Assembly: GCA_944324495.1 (NCBI GenBank)
Contig: CALUWN010000002.1
Span: 124,001-188,000 of the forward strand
Direction of reading: 5' to 3'
DNA from: an uncultured Mucispirillum sp.
GTDB lineage: Bacteria; Chrysiogenota; Deferribacteres; Deferribacterales; Mucispirillaceae
Length of the DNA: 64,000 nucleotides
In this document: piece by piece, positions 10,308 to 18,423 of the stretch
Layout: each line of letters starts with the position of its first letter
Position numbering within the stretch: position 1 is the first letter of the stretch
The notes under the pieces: generated by a model
Database searches by the model: none
Told to the model about the DNA's origin: nothing
What the model saw: only the letters and a program-made list of their open reading frames with translations
Position numbers and translations under genes: made by a program

Positions 10308-10613
10308 ATGGAACATAAGGAAGTAGTAAGGATATTTAAAGCATTAGGTGATGAAAACAGGCTGCATATACTTGAGCTTATTGGCAGTAATCAAGTATGT
10401 GCGTGTAAGCTTTTGGAGCATTTAAAAATAGGCCAGCCAACATTATCACATCATATGAAAATATTATGTGGAAGTGGTATTGTAGAAGGCACTAAAGAAG
10501 GCAAATGGATTTATTATAAAATGAATATTGAAAAATATATGCAGGCTGTTTCCTTTCTAGAAAATAATTTTAAAAATAACAGCCAAATCAGTATAAAATG
10601 TGATAAATGCTGA
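10308..10613 (+). CDS. arsR: ArsR/SmtB-family metalloregulator
   Basis: A winged-helix repressor of 101 residues. FKALGDENRLHILELI opens the family domain. VCACKLLEHLKIGQPTLSHH contains the Cys-x-Cys pair that, in Gram-positive-type ArsR proteins, binds As(III)/Sb(III) on the recognition helix region. The C-terminus adds CDKC, a possible extra thiol site. The gene is 47 bp downstream of the ChaN/PDZ gene, with its own candidate operator between. No arsenite pump or arsenate reductase is adjacent, so the target could be only itself, the upstream pair by read-through, or genes elsewhere. Confidence 0.9.
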   Translation: MEHKEVVRIFKALGDENRLHILELIGSNQVCACKLLEHLKIGQPTLSHHMKILCGSGIVEGTKEGKWIYYKMNIEKYMQAVSFLENNFKNNSQISIKCDKC

Positions 10614-10641
10614 TGGGTAAGAAAACAGATATTTTACCCAT
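10613..10641. repeat. 29-bp palindrome, copy 1 (before fic)
   Basis: ATGGGTAA, 13-bp spacer, TTACCCAT. It begins at the last base of the arsR stop. It matches two further copies of the same 29-bp total length around the fic gene. Confidence 0.75.
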
Positions 10642-10653
10642 AGAGATAAAACT

Positions 10654-10682
10654 ATGGGTAAAATATTAAAAAATTTACCCAT
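10654..10682. repeat. 29-bp palindrome, copy 2 (abuts fic promoter)
   Basis: ATGGGTAAA, 11-bp spacer, TTTACCCAT. It ends 6 bp before the putative -35 box of fic and starts 41 bp after copy 1, close to four helical turns. No T-run follows, so it does not look like a terminator. Confidence 0.75.
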
Positions 10683-10688
10683 TAGCTA

Positions 10689-10717
10689 TTGATATTTTAT
10701 ACCTAATTATATATAAT
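10689..10717 (+). promoter_or_regulatory. Putative sigma-70 promoter of fic
   Basis: TTGATA (10689-10694) and TATAAT (10712-10717) with 17-bp spacing. The expected start of transcription is about 14 bp before the TTG start codon. Palindrome copies 1 and 2 lie immediately upstream. Confidence 0.55.
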
Positions 10718-10737
10718 CAGCAGTATAAGGTGAACTG

Positions 10738-11799
10738 TTGGATAAAATATATATTACAGATAATATGGAAACAATTTCCATATTGCGAAAAGCAAATCTT
10801 GCCAATAAAAAGCTTGCTGAGTTAAAAGGCATTGTGAAAACAATTCCAAATGAGAAAATATTAATTAATTTTATATTTTTACAGGAAGCAAAGGACAGCT
10901 CAGCTGTTGAAAATATTATAACAACCCATGATGAACTATACAAACAGTTTATTTTTGATGAGCCTCAAAGTATTTCAGCAAAGGAAGTAGAAAATTATGT
11001 GGAAGCACTATATAAAGGTTATGATATAATACGTGAAACTGGTTTGTTAACTATTAATGGAATTTGTGAAATACAGTCTATACTTGAAAAAAATAACGCT
11101 GGTATTAGAAGCCAAAGTGGAACAAAGTTAATAAATAGCATAACGGGGCAGGTTATCTACGTACCACCGCAATCAAAACAGGAAATTGAAATATTATTTT
11201 CAGATTTAGAAAGGTTTATTAATGACGATAGCTTATATCCAGAGCTTGATACTTTAATTAAAATGGCAATAATTCATTATCAGTTTGAAAAAATCCATCC
11301 ATTTTTTGATGGAAACGGAAGGACAGGGCGTATTATAAATGTGCTGTATTTAACATTAAAAAAACTATTAGACAGCCCAGTTTTATACTTAAGTAAATAT
11401 ATTATAGAGCACAAGTTAGAATATTATAAATCAATAAATGATGTTGCAGAAACAAAAAATTATGAGCCATTTATATTATTTATGCTTGATGCAGTCTATG
11501 AAACATCATGTAATACTATTAGTATTGTTGGAAAAATATCTCAAGCTATGATGGATGTAAAACATAAAATACGAGATGAATTGAAACTAAATTATTACTC
11601 GCAGGAATTAATAAATGCACTTTTCTATATGCCATATACAAAAATAGCTTTTATAGAAGAACATTTGAAAATTACTAGAAAAACTGCTGCTAAATATTTA
11701 AATGAATTGACGGAATACAATATTTTATCTAAGCACAGGCTAGGCAATAATATATTTTATGTAAATAAAAAACTATTAAATTTACTGATTAATGAATAA
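10738..11799 (+). CDS. Fic-family AMPylase with inhibitory helix and C-terminal winged helix
   Basis: Fic proteins transfer AMP (or related groups) from nucleotides to hydroxyls of target proteins. This 353-residue protein carries the full active motif HPFFDGNGRTGR (187-198). At 54-59 is SSAVEN, the S/T-x3-E-G/N inhibitory motif placed before the Fic core (class II arrangement), so activity is expected to be self-restrained. After the core, residues about 285-350 form a helical winged-helix-like domain (EEHLKITRKTAAKYLNELTE), common in chromosomal Fic proteins. The TTG start is chosen because AAGGTG precedes it; the next ATG (10765) has no ribosome site. No separate antitoxin gene is nearby. 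Three copies of one palindrome flank the gene. Confidence 0.9.
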   Translation: MDKIYITDNMETISILRKANLANKKLAELKGIVKTIPNEKILINFIFLQEAKDSSAVENIITTHDELYKQFIFDEPQSISAKEVENYVEALYKGYDIIRETGLLTINGICEIQSILEKNNAGIRSQSGTKLINSITGQVIYVPPQSKQEIEILFSDLERFINDDSLYPELDTLIKMAIIHYQFEKIHPFFDGNGRTGRIINVLYLTLKKLLDSPVLYLSKYIIEHKLEYYKSINDVAETKNYEPFILFMLDAVYETSCNTISIVGKISQAMMDVKHKIRDELKLNYYSQELINALFYMPYTKIAFIEEHLKITRKTAAKYLNELTEYNILSKHRLGNNIFYVNKKLLNLLINE

Positions 11800-11801
11800 T
11801 A

Positions 11802-11830
11802 ATGGGTAAAAAAATGAATAATTTACCCAT
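11802..11830. repeat. 29-bp palindrome, copy 3 (after fic)
   Basis: ATGGGTAAA, 11-bp spacer, TTTACCCAT, starting 2 bp after the fic stop. It has the same arms and the same length as copy 2. Confidence 0.75.
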
Positions 11831-11872
11831 ATATTGTATTTAACTTAAATAATATATATTTCCATAATGCAA

Positions 11873-11893
11873 AAGCCCTCAATATGAGGGCTT
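11873..11893 (-). terminator. Terminator of htpX
   Basis: A 9-bp stem (AAGCCCTCA / TGAGGGCTT) with a 3-base loop, 6 bp beyond the htpX stop. On the minus strand it is followed by TTTT. Confidence 0.6.
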
Positions 11894-11899
11894 AATTTA

Positions 11900-12805
11900 T
11901 TATCTAATAAAAGAATTTGTACTAACATATCCAGAAGAAACTGGGTTTAACTGCATATTATTTAAACGTTTTATCCTTTCATCTATAGGTGGATGAGTAG
12001 AAAAAAGGCTTAATGCTTTTCCACCAGAAAAAGGGCTTGCAATAAACATATGAGCTGTAGCTGGTTTTGCATTTTCCATAGGATGTTCCTGTACACCGTA
12101 TGCTATTTTATGCAGAGCTGAAGCTAAAGCTCTAGGATTACCGCAAAACTGTGCACCTCTTTCATCTGCAATATATTCTCTAGAGCGAGATACAGCCATT
12201 TGTATAAGTGTAGCAGCAATAGGTGCTAAGATAATCATTGCAATAGAGCCAATAAACCCTAAAGGATTAGAATTTTCTTCATCATTATTGCCACCACCTA
12301 AAATCATAGACCATTGAAAAATATCTACAATCATCATAATAGTACCTGCCATCATAGCGACTATAGTACCTATTAATATATCTTTACCATAAATATGGGC
12401 AAGCTCATGGCCTATAACACCTGAAAGTTCTTCATCATCAAGCATATTCATTAATGTATTTGTAACAGCAACTGCTGCATGGTTTTTGTTTCTGCCTGTA
12501 GCAAAGGCATTTGGTGTGCCACTTGGAATAATATAAACTTTTGGCATAGGAAGGTTTGCTCGCTGGGCAAGGCGTGCTACAATATTATAAAGCCTTGGGT
12601 TTTCTTCTGCTGTTACTTCTTGAGCTTTATACATTTTTAATACAATCTTGTCGCTAAACCAGTATGAGAAAAAGTTCATACCAATAGCAAAAACAAACGC
12701 TATAAGCATACCTGATGTGCCACCTATGGCTTTGCCTATAACTATCAATAATGCTGTCATTAATACAATTAAAAAGACCGTTTTTATTGTGTTAGTTGTT
12801 GTCAT
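11900..12805 (-). CDS. htpX: Membrane-bound zinc metalloprotease HtpX
   Basis: Inner-membrane quality-control protease of the M48 family that degrades damaged membrane proteins. The 301-residue protein has two N-terminal hydrophobic segments. The zinc motif is in GVIGHELAHIYGKD, followed by two further membrane segments and the third ligand Glu in SREYIADERGAQ. Length and layout match canonical HtpX. The ATG is preceded by AAGGGAT. It is separated from the upstream nucleotidase gene by 152 bp of AT-rich DNA and is probably transcribed alone. HtpX is often envelope-stress controlled, but no such site can be recognised here. Confidence 0.95.
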   Translation of the reverse strand: MTTTNTIKTVFLIVLMTALLIVIGKAIGGTSGMLIAFVFAIGMNFFSYWFSDKIVLKMYKAQEVTAEENPRLYNIVARLAQRANLPMPKVYIIPSGTPNAFATGRNKNHAAVAVTNTLMNMLDDEELSGVIGHELAHIYGKDILIGTIVAMMAGTIMMIVDIFQWSMILGGGNNDEENSNPLGFIGSIAMIILAPIAATLIQMAVSRSREYIADERGAQFCGNPRALASALHKIAYGVQEHPMENAKPATAHMFIASPFSGGKALSLFSTHPPIDERIKRLNNMQLNPVSSGYVSTNSFIR

Positions 12806-12957
12806 CTCATATCCCTTTTTTTTATTTTATAAGTATGTTATACCTATAATATAGTTACAAATATATTATGAATAAATTTATAATCAATATGAATTATAAA
12901 ATATTTACATAATTTATACAAAAATGTAAAAATGTGATTTTGTCAATAAATTGGATA

Positions 12958-14619
12958 TTATTCGGTAATAGTAATAGTATCCTCTATTTTTGAAACAGGT
13001 GAGTTTTTTATAATATAATCGCTGTAAACCTGTTTATCTGTCATATGAAGTTCTGTTTTAGATAAAATATTATTTATAAATTCTTCTTTATTATCAGCTA
13101 AATATGATGAAAGAATAACTTTATATGTTTTATCTGCTGTTATATCCTGCAATAAACCGTTTTCGTCTTTATATTTAGCAGAAGATAATGTTTTAGTATT
13201 ATTATCAAAAGTAAATTCAGCATTATAAATATATGGAAATGAGTTTACATCAAGTGTAGGTGGAAAAAAGTTTGTAATAGTTGATGTAACATAATTTAAT
13301 ATTACACTGCCTTTAAGTTCTACAACATAAAGCTGATTTTCAAATGGGGCAGATTTATTAATATCACCTGCTGTAATATCACCTTTATATATATTTGTAC
13401 GTATTGCACCAGAATTAATCAGAGAAAAATCTGCCCTAATGTTTCTAGTAATTGAATAATCATAAAGTGATTTGGCAAGTAGAGTGCCAAGAGATGAATT
13501 ATATTTATTATTAATATCAAAATTGGCATAGTTTTCTTTAACAGTATATAAATCATCTAATGTTTGCCCTATTATCTCATTCATATTTTGGGAAATTTGG
13601 CTGTAAAAAACTTTTGCTCTTTCTGCTGCTTGAGAGTTTTCTTCTACAAGCATAACACCTTTTAATGAAGCAGCATAATCATTAATACTGCTGTTATCAA
13701 ATGGATTAATTAAAAATTTAGGCTCTGTTTTGTCTGAAATAATAATACCGTCTTTATTAAATTTAAATGTAATATTTCCTAAAATCATACCTTTAGAGCC
13801 TGCTGTTACAATATAAGTATTACCAATTTTTAAAGGGTATGATTTTTCATAAGACTCAATATTTAAACTGGAAAAATCACCTTGGATAGTATGAGTGTGA
13901 CCACCAATAATTACATCAATATCTGGCACTTTTGAAGCCAAAATTTTATCATCTTCAAAGCCTAAGTGAGATACGGCAATTATTTTATTGATATTTTCTT
14001 TTTTAATATCTTCCACCACTTTTTTTGCAGTTTCAAAAGGGTCTGTAATTACCATACCTTTTGTGCCAGCCATGCCAGATTCATTAGTAGTTACACCAAA
14101 ATAAGCAACTTTTTGATTACCATATGTTTTTATAATGTATGGTTTTATATGTTTTTTTATCTTCTCATCAGAAAAAGTAACGTTTGCTAAAACTATTTGA
14201 AAATCACACTGGTTTTTTCCAGTATCAAAATAATCCATAAAAGTGGATAATATACCAGTATCTGTTTCATAAAGTTCATGGTTTCCAAAGGTAATAATAT
14301 CTGATGATGTCATGCACAGCATTTCATAATCATATTTGCCTTGAGTATAAGTAAAAAGAGGATATCCCTGTTGAAAAATATCGCCTGCGAAAATTATTTC
14401 ATGGGCAGGTATTTTATATGTATTATTTAATGCTTGAATAAGGCGGGCATATCCGCCAACATTTGCAGTATAATCAGTATTATTTACTTTTACATTATAT
14501 TCAAGAGATTCTGAAGTGTGTATGTCATTAAAATGTAGAAACTGTAGAGAAAACTCATCTTTAGTAGAATCATTACAGGAAGTAAGAATAATAAAAAATA
14601 ATACAAACAGTTTTTTCAT
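12958..14619 (-). CDS. 5'-nucleotidase/UshA-family metallophosphoesterase lipoprotein
   Basis: Predicted lipoprotein (553 aa) starting MKKLFVLFFIILTSC, with lipobox LTSC. An in-frame ATG 36 bp upstream overlaps fmt and would bury the signal peptide, so the inner start is preferred. The N-terminal calcineurin-like domain shows LHFNDIHTS, FAGDIFQQG, TFGNHELYE and GGHTH, the dinuclear-metal ligands. The C-terminal 5'-nucleotidase domain has NSGAIRTNIYKGDIT and PFENQLYVVELKG. Relatives hydrolyse nucleotides, UDP-sugars or 2',3'-cyclic nucleotides outside the inner membrane; the substrate is not decidable. It lies 19 bp after fmt on the same strand. Confidence 0.88.
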   Translation of the reverse strand: MKKLFVLFFIILTSCNDSTKDEFSLQFLHFNDIHTSESLEYNVKVNNTDYTANVGGYARLIQALNNTYKIPAHEIIFAGDIFQQGYPLFTYTQGKYDYEMLCMTSSDIITFGNHELYETDTGILSTFMDYFDTGKNQCDFQIVLANVTFSDEKIKKHIKPYIIKTYGNQKVAYFGVTTNESGMAGTKGMVITDPFETAKKVVEDIKKENINKIIAVSHLGFEDDKILASKVPDIDVIIGGHTHTIQGDFSSLNIESYEKSYPLKIGNTYIVTAGSKGMILGNITFKFNKDGIIISDKTEPKFLINPFDNSSINDYAASLKGVMLVEENSQAAERAKVFYSQISQNMNEIIGQTLDDLYTVKENYANFDINNKYNSSLGTLLAKSLYDYSITRNIRADFSLINSGAIRTNIYKGDITAGDINKSAPFENQLYVVELKGSVILNYVTSTITNFFPPTLDVNSFPYIYNAEFTFDNNTKTLSSAKYKDENGLLQDITADKTYKVILSSYLADNKEEFINNILSKTELHMTDKQVYSDYIIKNSPVSKIEDTITITE

Positions 14620-14638
14620 AACAGGACATCCAATGTAA

Positions 14639-15565
14639 TTATGAGAATAATGCACCAGTCTGCAATTTAAAGCCAGCTAGAAAGCTTTTTGTATCCATTC
14701 TTTTTTTACCTTCAATCTGAAGTTCAAAAATCTCTAAAGCGTTAGTTTTACATGCAACAATAAAACTATCCTTTTTTACATCAATTACAGTACCTGCTTT
14801 TTGGTTGTGGCTGCATTCATATACTTTAGTTTTAAATATTTTTACTTTTTTATCATCAAGGTTAGTATAGCTTGCAGGCCATGGTGTAAAAGCTCGCACC
14901 ATTCTTTCTATATAACAGGCATCATTATTCCAGTTAATAAGCCCCATTTCTTTATTCATCATAGGTGCTTTTGTAGCTTTTGCATCATCTTGTTTTTGAG
15001 GTGTTATATTATCAAAATTATTAATAGTTTCAATTAAAAGTTCAGCACCGCTTATGGCAAGTTCATCAGCAAGCTCACCAGCATTTTTATAAAGAACAGG
15101 TGTTTTTTTAGTAAGCAGAATATCACCAGTATCCATACCAGCATCCATAAGCATAGTATTTACACCAGTTTCTTCCTCACCATTTAAAATAGCCCAGTTT
15201 ACAGGGGCAGGACCTCTGTATTTTGGAAGCAGTGAAAAATGCACGTTGATTGGTGCTTTTTTTGGTATATCTAATATTTCCTGTGGAAGAATTTTACCGT
15301 AAGCTACAACTGCAAAAAAATCAGGCTCACAGCTTTTAATAACTTCCATAGCTTCACTATTATTTTTAATTTTTTCTGGCTGATAACATTTAAGACCAAG
15401 GGATAAGGCACACTCTTTTACAGGAGAGAACGCCATATTTTGACCTCTGCCTTTTGGTTTGTCTGGCTGAGTAATAACAAGGGCTACATCAAACCCATTT
15501 TCTACTAATGCTTTTAAGGACGGTACGGCAATATCAGGCGTACCCATAAATACTATCTTTTTCAT
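14639..15565 (-). CDS. fmt: Methionyl-tRNA formyltransferase
   Basis: Formylates initiator Met-tRNA using 10-formyl-tetrahydrofolate. The 308 residues match the family. The N-terminus is KKIVFMGTPDIAVPSLKAL. The catalytic block has NVHFSLLPKYRG followed by PAPVNWAI, with the Asn-His pair, and MDAGMDTGDIL follows. The C-terminal OB-fold is present. The usual def and rsmB partners are not adjacent. No Shine-Dalgarno sequence precedes the ATG, and the candidate -10 box ends only 7 bp before it, so the message may be leaderless. Confidence 0.96.
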   Translation of the reverse strand: MKKIVFMGTPDIAVPSLKALVENGFDVALVITQPDKPKGRGQNMAFSPVKECALSLGLKCYQPEKIKNNSEAMEVIKSCEPDFFAVVAYGKILPQEILDIPKKAPINVHFSLLPKYRGPAPVNWAILNGEEETGVNTMLMDAGMDTGDILLTKKTPVLYKNAGELADELAISGAELLIETINNFDNITPQKQDDAKATKAPMMNKEMGLINWNNDACYIERMVRAFTPWPASYTNLDDKKVKIFKTKVYECSHNQKAGTVIDVKKDSFIVACKTNALEIFELQIEGKKRMDTKSFLAGFKLQTGALFS

Positions 15566-15572
15566 AAGGGCT

Positions 15573-15600
15573 ATTATATATTAAGTTTTTAATTTATCAA
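15573..15600 (-). promoter_or_regulatory. Putative promoter of fmt giving a leaderless mRNA
   Basis: On the minus strand TTGATA (15600-15595), 16-bp spacer, TATAAT (15578-15573). The fmt ATG begins 8 bp downstream of the -10 box, about where transcription would start. Confidence 0.5.
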
Positions 15601-15619
15601 GAAAAATTTTAAATATTAC

Positions 15620-15647
15620 TTGATATTAAAGATTAAATGATTATACT
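15620..15647 (+). promoter_or_regulatory. Putative sigma-70 promoter of pta
   Basis: TTGATA (15620-15625) and TATACT (15642-15647) with 16-bp spacing. The pta start lies 27 bp downstream, behind a GGTGAG ribosome site. Confidence 0.5.
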
Positions 15648-15673
15648 ATTAAAAAAATTAAAGTGGTGAGAGT

Positions 15674-16669
15674 ATGGGAATATTAGCAAAATTAAGAGAT
15701 AATGCTTTAAAATCAGATAAATCTATTATACTTCCTGACGGTAATGATGAAAGGACAATTAGGGCAGCATATGAATTATTACATGAAAAATTATGCCGCC
15801 TTAGTGTAATAGGTGATAGGCAGTATATTCTTCCAATATACGAAAAATATAATCCAGAGCATGAACTAGATATTATTGATATAAATAATAATGAGCATAT
15901 GGAAAAATTTTCTGATTATTATTATAACCTGCGAAAAAATAAAGGTGAAACTAAGGAGAGTGCAGCAGAGGCTGTAAAACGCCCATGTTATTTTGGTGCA
16001 TTATCTGTTGCTTTAGGGTTTTATGATGGATGTGTGGCAGGCTCAATATCTTCTAGTGCAGAAGTTTTGCGTGCAGCAATAAAGTGTATTGGTATGCAAA
16101 AAGGAATGAGTAAAATTTCTTCTTTTATTATTATGGAAACACCAATTCAAGAATACGGTTCTAATGGCACATTTTTCTTAGCTGATATTGCAATCAACCC
16201 AAACCCAGATGCAGAAACTTTAGCAGATATTGCAATTTCCACATCAGAAAGCTTTAAACTTTTAATGGAAGAAGAAGCAAAAACAGCACTGCTTTCTTAT
16301 TCTACATTAGGCAGTGCAGAGGGTGAAAGTGTAGATAAAGTAAGGCAGGCTTTAAAAATAGTAAAAGAAAAAAGAAGTGATATTTTAATAGAAGGTGAAA
16401 TACAGCTTGACGCTGCCTTAATAGGAGAAGTTGGTAAAAGAAAAGCACCTAATAGCTGCGTGGCAGGTAATGCTAATGTATTAATTTTCCCTAATTTAGA
16501 TGCAGGAAATATAGGATATAAATTAACTGAAAGGATGTGTAAGGGAGCTTATGCAACAGGTCCGATACTGCAGGGGCTTGCAAAGCCAATGAATGATTTA
16601 TCTCGCGGCTGCTCATATACTGATATAAAAAACGCAGCTCTTGTTACAATTTATCAATCTGGAATGTAG
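15674..16669 (+). CDS. pta: Phosphate acetyltransferase
   Basis: Interconverts acetyl-CoA and acetyl phosphate. At 331 residues this is the short single-domain class I form, without the DRTGG/CobB-like N-terminal extension. Signatures are IILPDGNDERTIRAA, GALSVALGFYDGCVAGS, SYSTLGSAEGESVDKV, and the C-terminal NVLIFPNLDAGNIGYK with GPILQGLAKPMNDLSRG. Acetate kinase is not adjacent. The following permease gene starts 2 bp after the stop, so the two are translationally close and co-transcribed. Confidence 0.94.
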   Translation: MGILAKLRDNALKSDKSIILPDGNDERTIRAAYELLHEKLCRLSVIGDRQYILPIYEKYNPEHELDIIDINNNEHMEKFSDYYYNLRKNKGETKESAAEAVKRPCYFGALSVALGFYDGCVAGSISSSAEVLRAAIKCIGMQKGMSKISSFIIMETPIQEYGSNGTFFLADIAINPNPDAETLADIAISTSESFKLLMEEEAKTALLSYSTLGSAEGESVDKVRQALKIVKEKRSDILIEGEIQLDAALIGEVGKRKAPNSCVAGNANVLIFPNLDAGNIGYKLTERMCKGAYATGPILQGLAKPMNDLSRGCSYTDIKNAALVTIYQSGM

Positions 16670-16671
16670 AA

Positions 16672-17502
16672 ATGATTAATGTACTGTTGCTTATATTTGT
16701 AGGTGTTATTGTTGGTATATTAGGTGCGATACTTGGTCTTGGTGGCGGCATTATTATGGTGCCTGTTTTAACTTTTTTATTTGATATGCCAATTCATGAT
16801 GCTATTGCTGTTTCATTAGTTGTAATTACAGCAAACAGTATGTCCACATCAGCAGTGTATCTAAAAACTGGGGTAGCAAACTTAAATTTAGGTATTGCTT
16901 TATCCACTTTATCAGTACTTGGGGCATTAGCAGGCAGTAAGACAGCAGTACATCTGCCAGAACATTTAGTAATGATAGTGCTTGGTGCTATACAGCTTTT
17001 AATGGCTTATCTTACTTATATTAAAATGAAAAAAGGCTCAAAAGAACATACAGATACAGCTGATATGAAACAATCGTTTTTTTATGGGGAGTTTTACGAT
17101 AAAGCATCAAATAAGCTTGTTAAATATAACCCAGTAAAAACAGGTTATAATTTTTTATTTAGTGCTTTTTCAGGTGTTTTTTCAGGTTTAAGTGGTGCAG
17201 GTGGTGGGGCATTAATTATACCCGGCATGAACCTTATATCAAATATACCTATAAAAGCAGCAACAGCAACAAGTTCATTTGTAATAGGCTTTACAGCAGC
17301 AGCAGGCAGTATAGTATATATGCAGGCAGGGTTTGTGGATGTAAAAGTGGCCTGCTATATAATTTTTGGTATTTTTGCTGGTACATTTATAAGTATGAGG
17401 TATTTTTCTAAAATCACAGACAAAAAAGTATCATACCTTTTAATAATACTTTTACTGCTTGTAGCATTCCAAATGTTTTATAAGGGGGTAGCAGGGTTTT
17501 GA
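16672..17502 (+). CDS. TauE/SafE-family membrane permease
   Basis: A 276-residue polytopic protein with two homologous halves, each opening with a glycine-rich segment (GAILGLGGGIIMVP and GLSGAGGGALIIPG), typical of TauE/SafE (DUF81) transporters. Family members export sulfite, sulfoacetate or other small organic anions. Placement right after pta suggests an anion linked to acetyl-phosphate metabolism, but this is weak inference. The stop TGA overlaps the TTG start of the next small membrane gene. Confidence 0.85.
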   Translation: MINVLLLIFVGVIVGILGAILGLGGGIIMVPVLTFLFDMPIHDAIAVSLVVITANSMSTSAVYLKTGVANLNLGIALSTLSVLGALAGSKTAVHLPEHLVMIVLGAIQLLMAYLTYIKMKKGSKEHTDTADMKQSFFYGEFYDKASNKLVKYNPVKTGYNFLFSAFSGVFSGLSGAGGGALIIPGMNLISNIPIKAATATSSFVIGFTAAAGSIVYMQAGFVDVKVACYIIFGIFAGTFISMRYFSKITDKKVSYLLIILLLLVAFQMFYKGVAGF

Positions 17503-17798
17503 GTGAGATAAGAAACATAATTGCAGTATGTATGAAATATATGTTTTATTTCATACTTGCCATGATAGTTTTTGCATTTATAGTATCAGCATTTGAATAT
17601 GCTGGTATAAAGTTTATACATATAAAAAGTGATGATGTATATTATATTGCAGCATTAATTGTGTGTATATCACCATTTATGTGGGCATTTCTTTTTATAC
17701 TTGGTTACTTATTAAAAGGTAACATAAAAGCAGTACTTCTAGGTTTTGGGTTAGTTTTTGTACTTATACTATCATTTTTTATGAAAAATATATCATAA
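17499..17798 (+). CDS. Small membrane protein partner of TauE/SafE (DUF1634-like)
   Basis: A 99-residue protein with three hydrophobic segments (about 7-30, 45-68 and 76-95) and little else. It begins at TTG, overlapping the preceding stop in TTGA, with AAGGGGG 9 bp upstream, so translation is coupled to the permease. DUF1634 proteins of this size and topology commonly sit beside TauE/SafE genes. I assign it mainly by context and topology, not by a diagnostic motif. Confidence 0.55.
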   Translation: MSEIRNIIAVCMKYMFYFILAMIVFAFIVSAFEYAGIKFIHIKSDDVYYIAALIVCISPFMWAFLFILGYLLKGNIKAVLLGFGLVFVLILSFFMKNIS

Positions 17799-17801
17799 CA
17801 C

Positions 17802-18212
17802 TTATTTAGCTCTGCTGCTGATTAATTTTTTTATTGTGGCTTTATCCTGCTCTTTCATCATAATAATGCTGACGCCTGCCTCCTCATTATTTCTCCATAT
17901 AATTTTACCAATAAAAGAACTAAATGAAGGGCTTTCAGGCAGAGTTTTAAAATTAATGCATGTTAAGCACTGGTGGTCTTCAAGAGCATGTTTCGTTCTA
18001 AACTCTAAAATATCACCTTTTTTAAGACTATTGCTGTGGCGTACTGTGATAGATGATAAAGAGATGCTTACAACATCTATTGTAAAACACTGACCATAAT
18101 CTAAAGTTTCTGTTTTTTCATCATATGATATTAGAGGAAGAACACACATTTTTGTTTTGATTGCAACATGACCAAATTTTCTTCTTCTAAACCCGAACAA
18201 TTTATTAAACAA
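17802..18212 (-). CDS. PilZ-like domain protein
   Basis: A 136-residue soluble protein. The order of segments recalls PilZ domains: a basic N-terminus (FGFRRRKFG), FTIDVVSISLSSITV in place of the D/N-x-S-x-x-G strand, KKGDILEF, and a closing GKIIWRNNEEAGVSI. The RxxxR motif needed for c-di-GMP binding is not clear, and the Gly of DxSxxG is Ser. It may be a degenerate, non-binding PilZ domain. It is a solitary gene convergent with the TauE pair. Confidence 0.45.
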   Translation of the reverse strand: MFNKLFGFRRRKFGHVAIKTKMCVLPLISYDEKTETLDYGQCFTIDVVSISLSSITVRHSNSLKKGDILEFRTKHALEDHQCLTCINFKTLPESPSFSSFIGKIIWRNNEEAGVSIIMMKEQDKATIKKLISSRAK

Positions 18213-18376
18213 TACATACTCTCCAATTTGCTATTGAATAAGTTATAGCACATGTTTTATGGTTTGTAATCAAAAAAATAAAAATATGAAAAAATAATTG
18301 GTTTGTAGTACGTTATTTGCTTGATAATAAAAAGAAAAATATTTTTTATAAATTTATTGAAAATATAACAAATAAA

Positions 18377-18402
18377 AAAGCAGGCTTAATTTTGCCTGCT
18401 TT
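18377..18402 (-). terminator. Terminator of the ankyrin lipoprotein gene
   Basis: A 9-bp stem (AAAGCAGGC / GCCTGCTTT) with an 8-base loop. Read on the minus strand it runs into TTTTTTATT, 21 bp after the gene's stop. Confidence 0.8.
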
Positions 18403-18423
18403 AAAGTATTAGTTTGAAAACTT

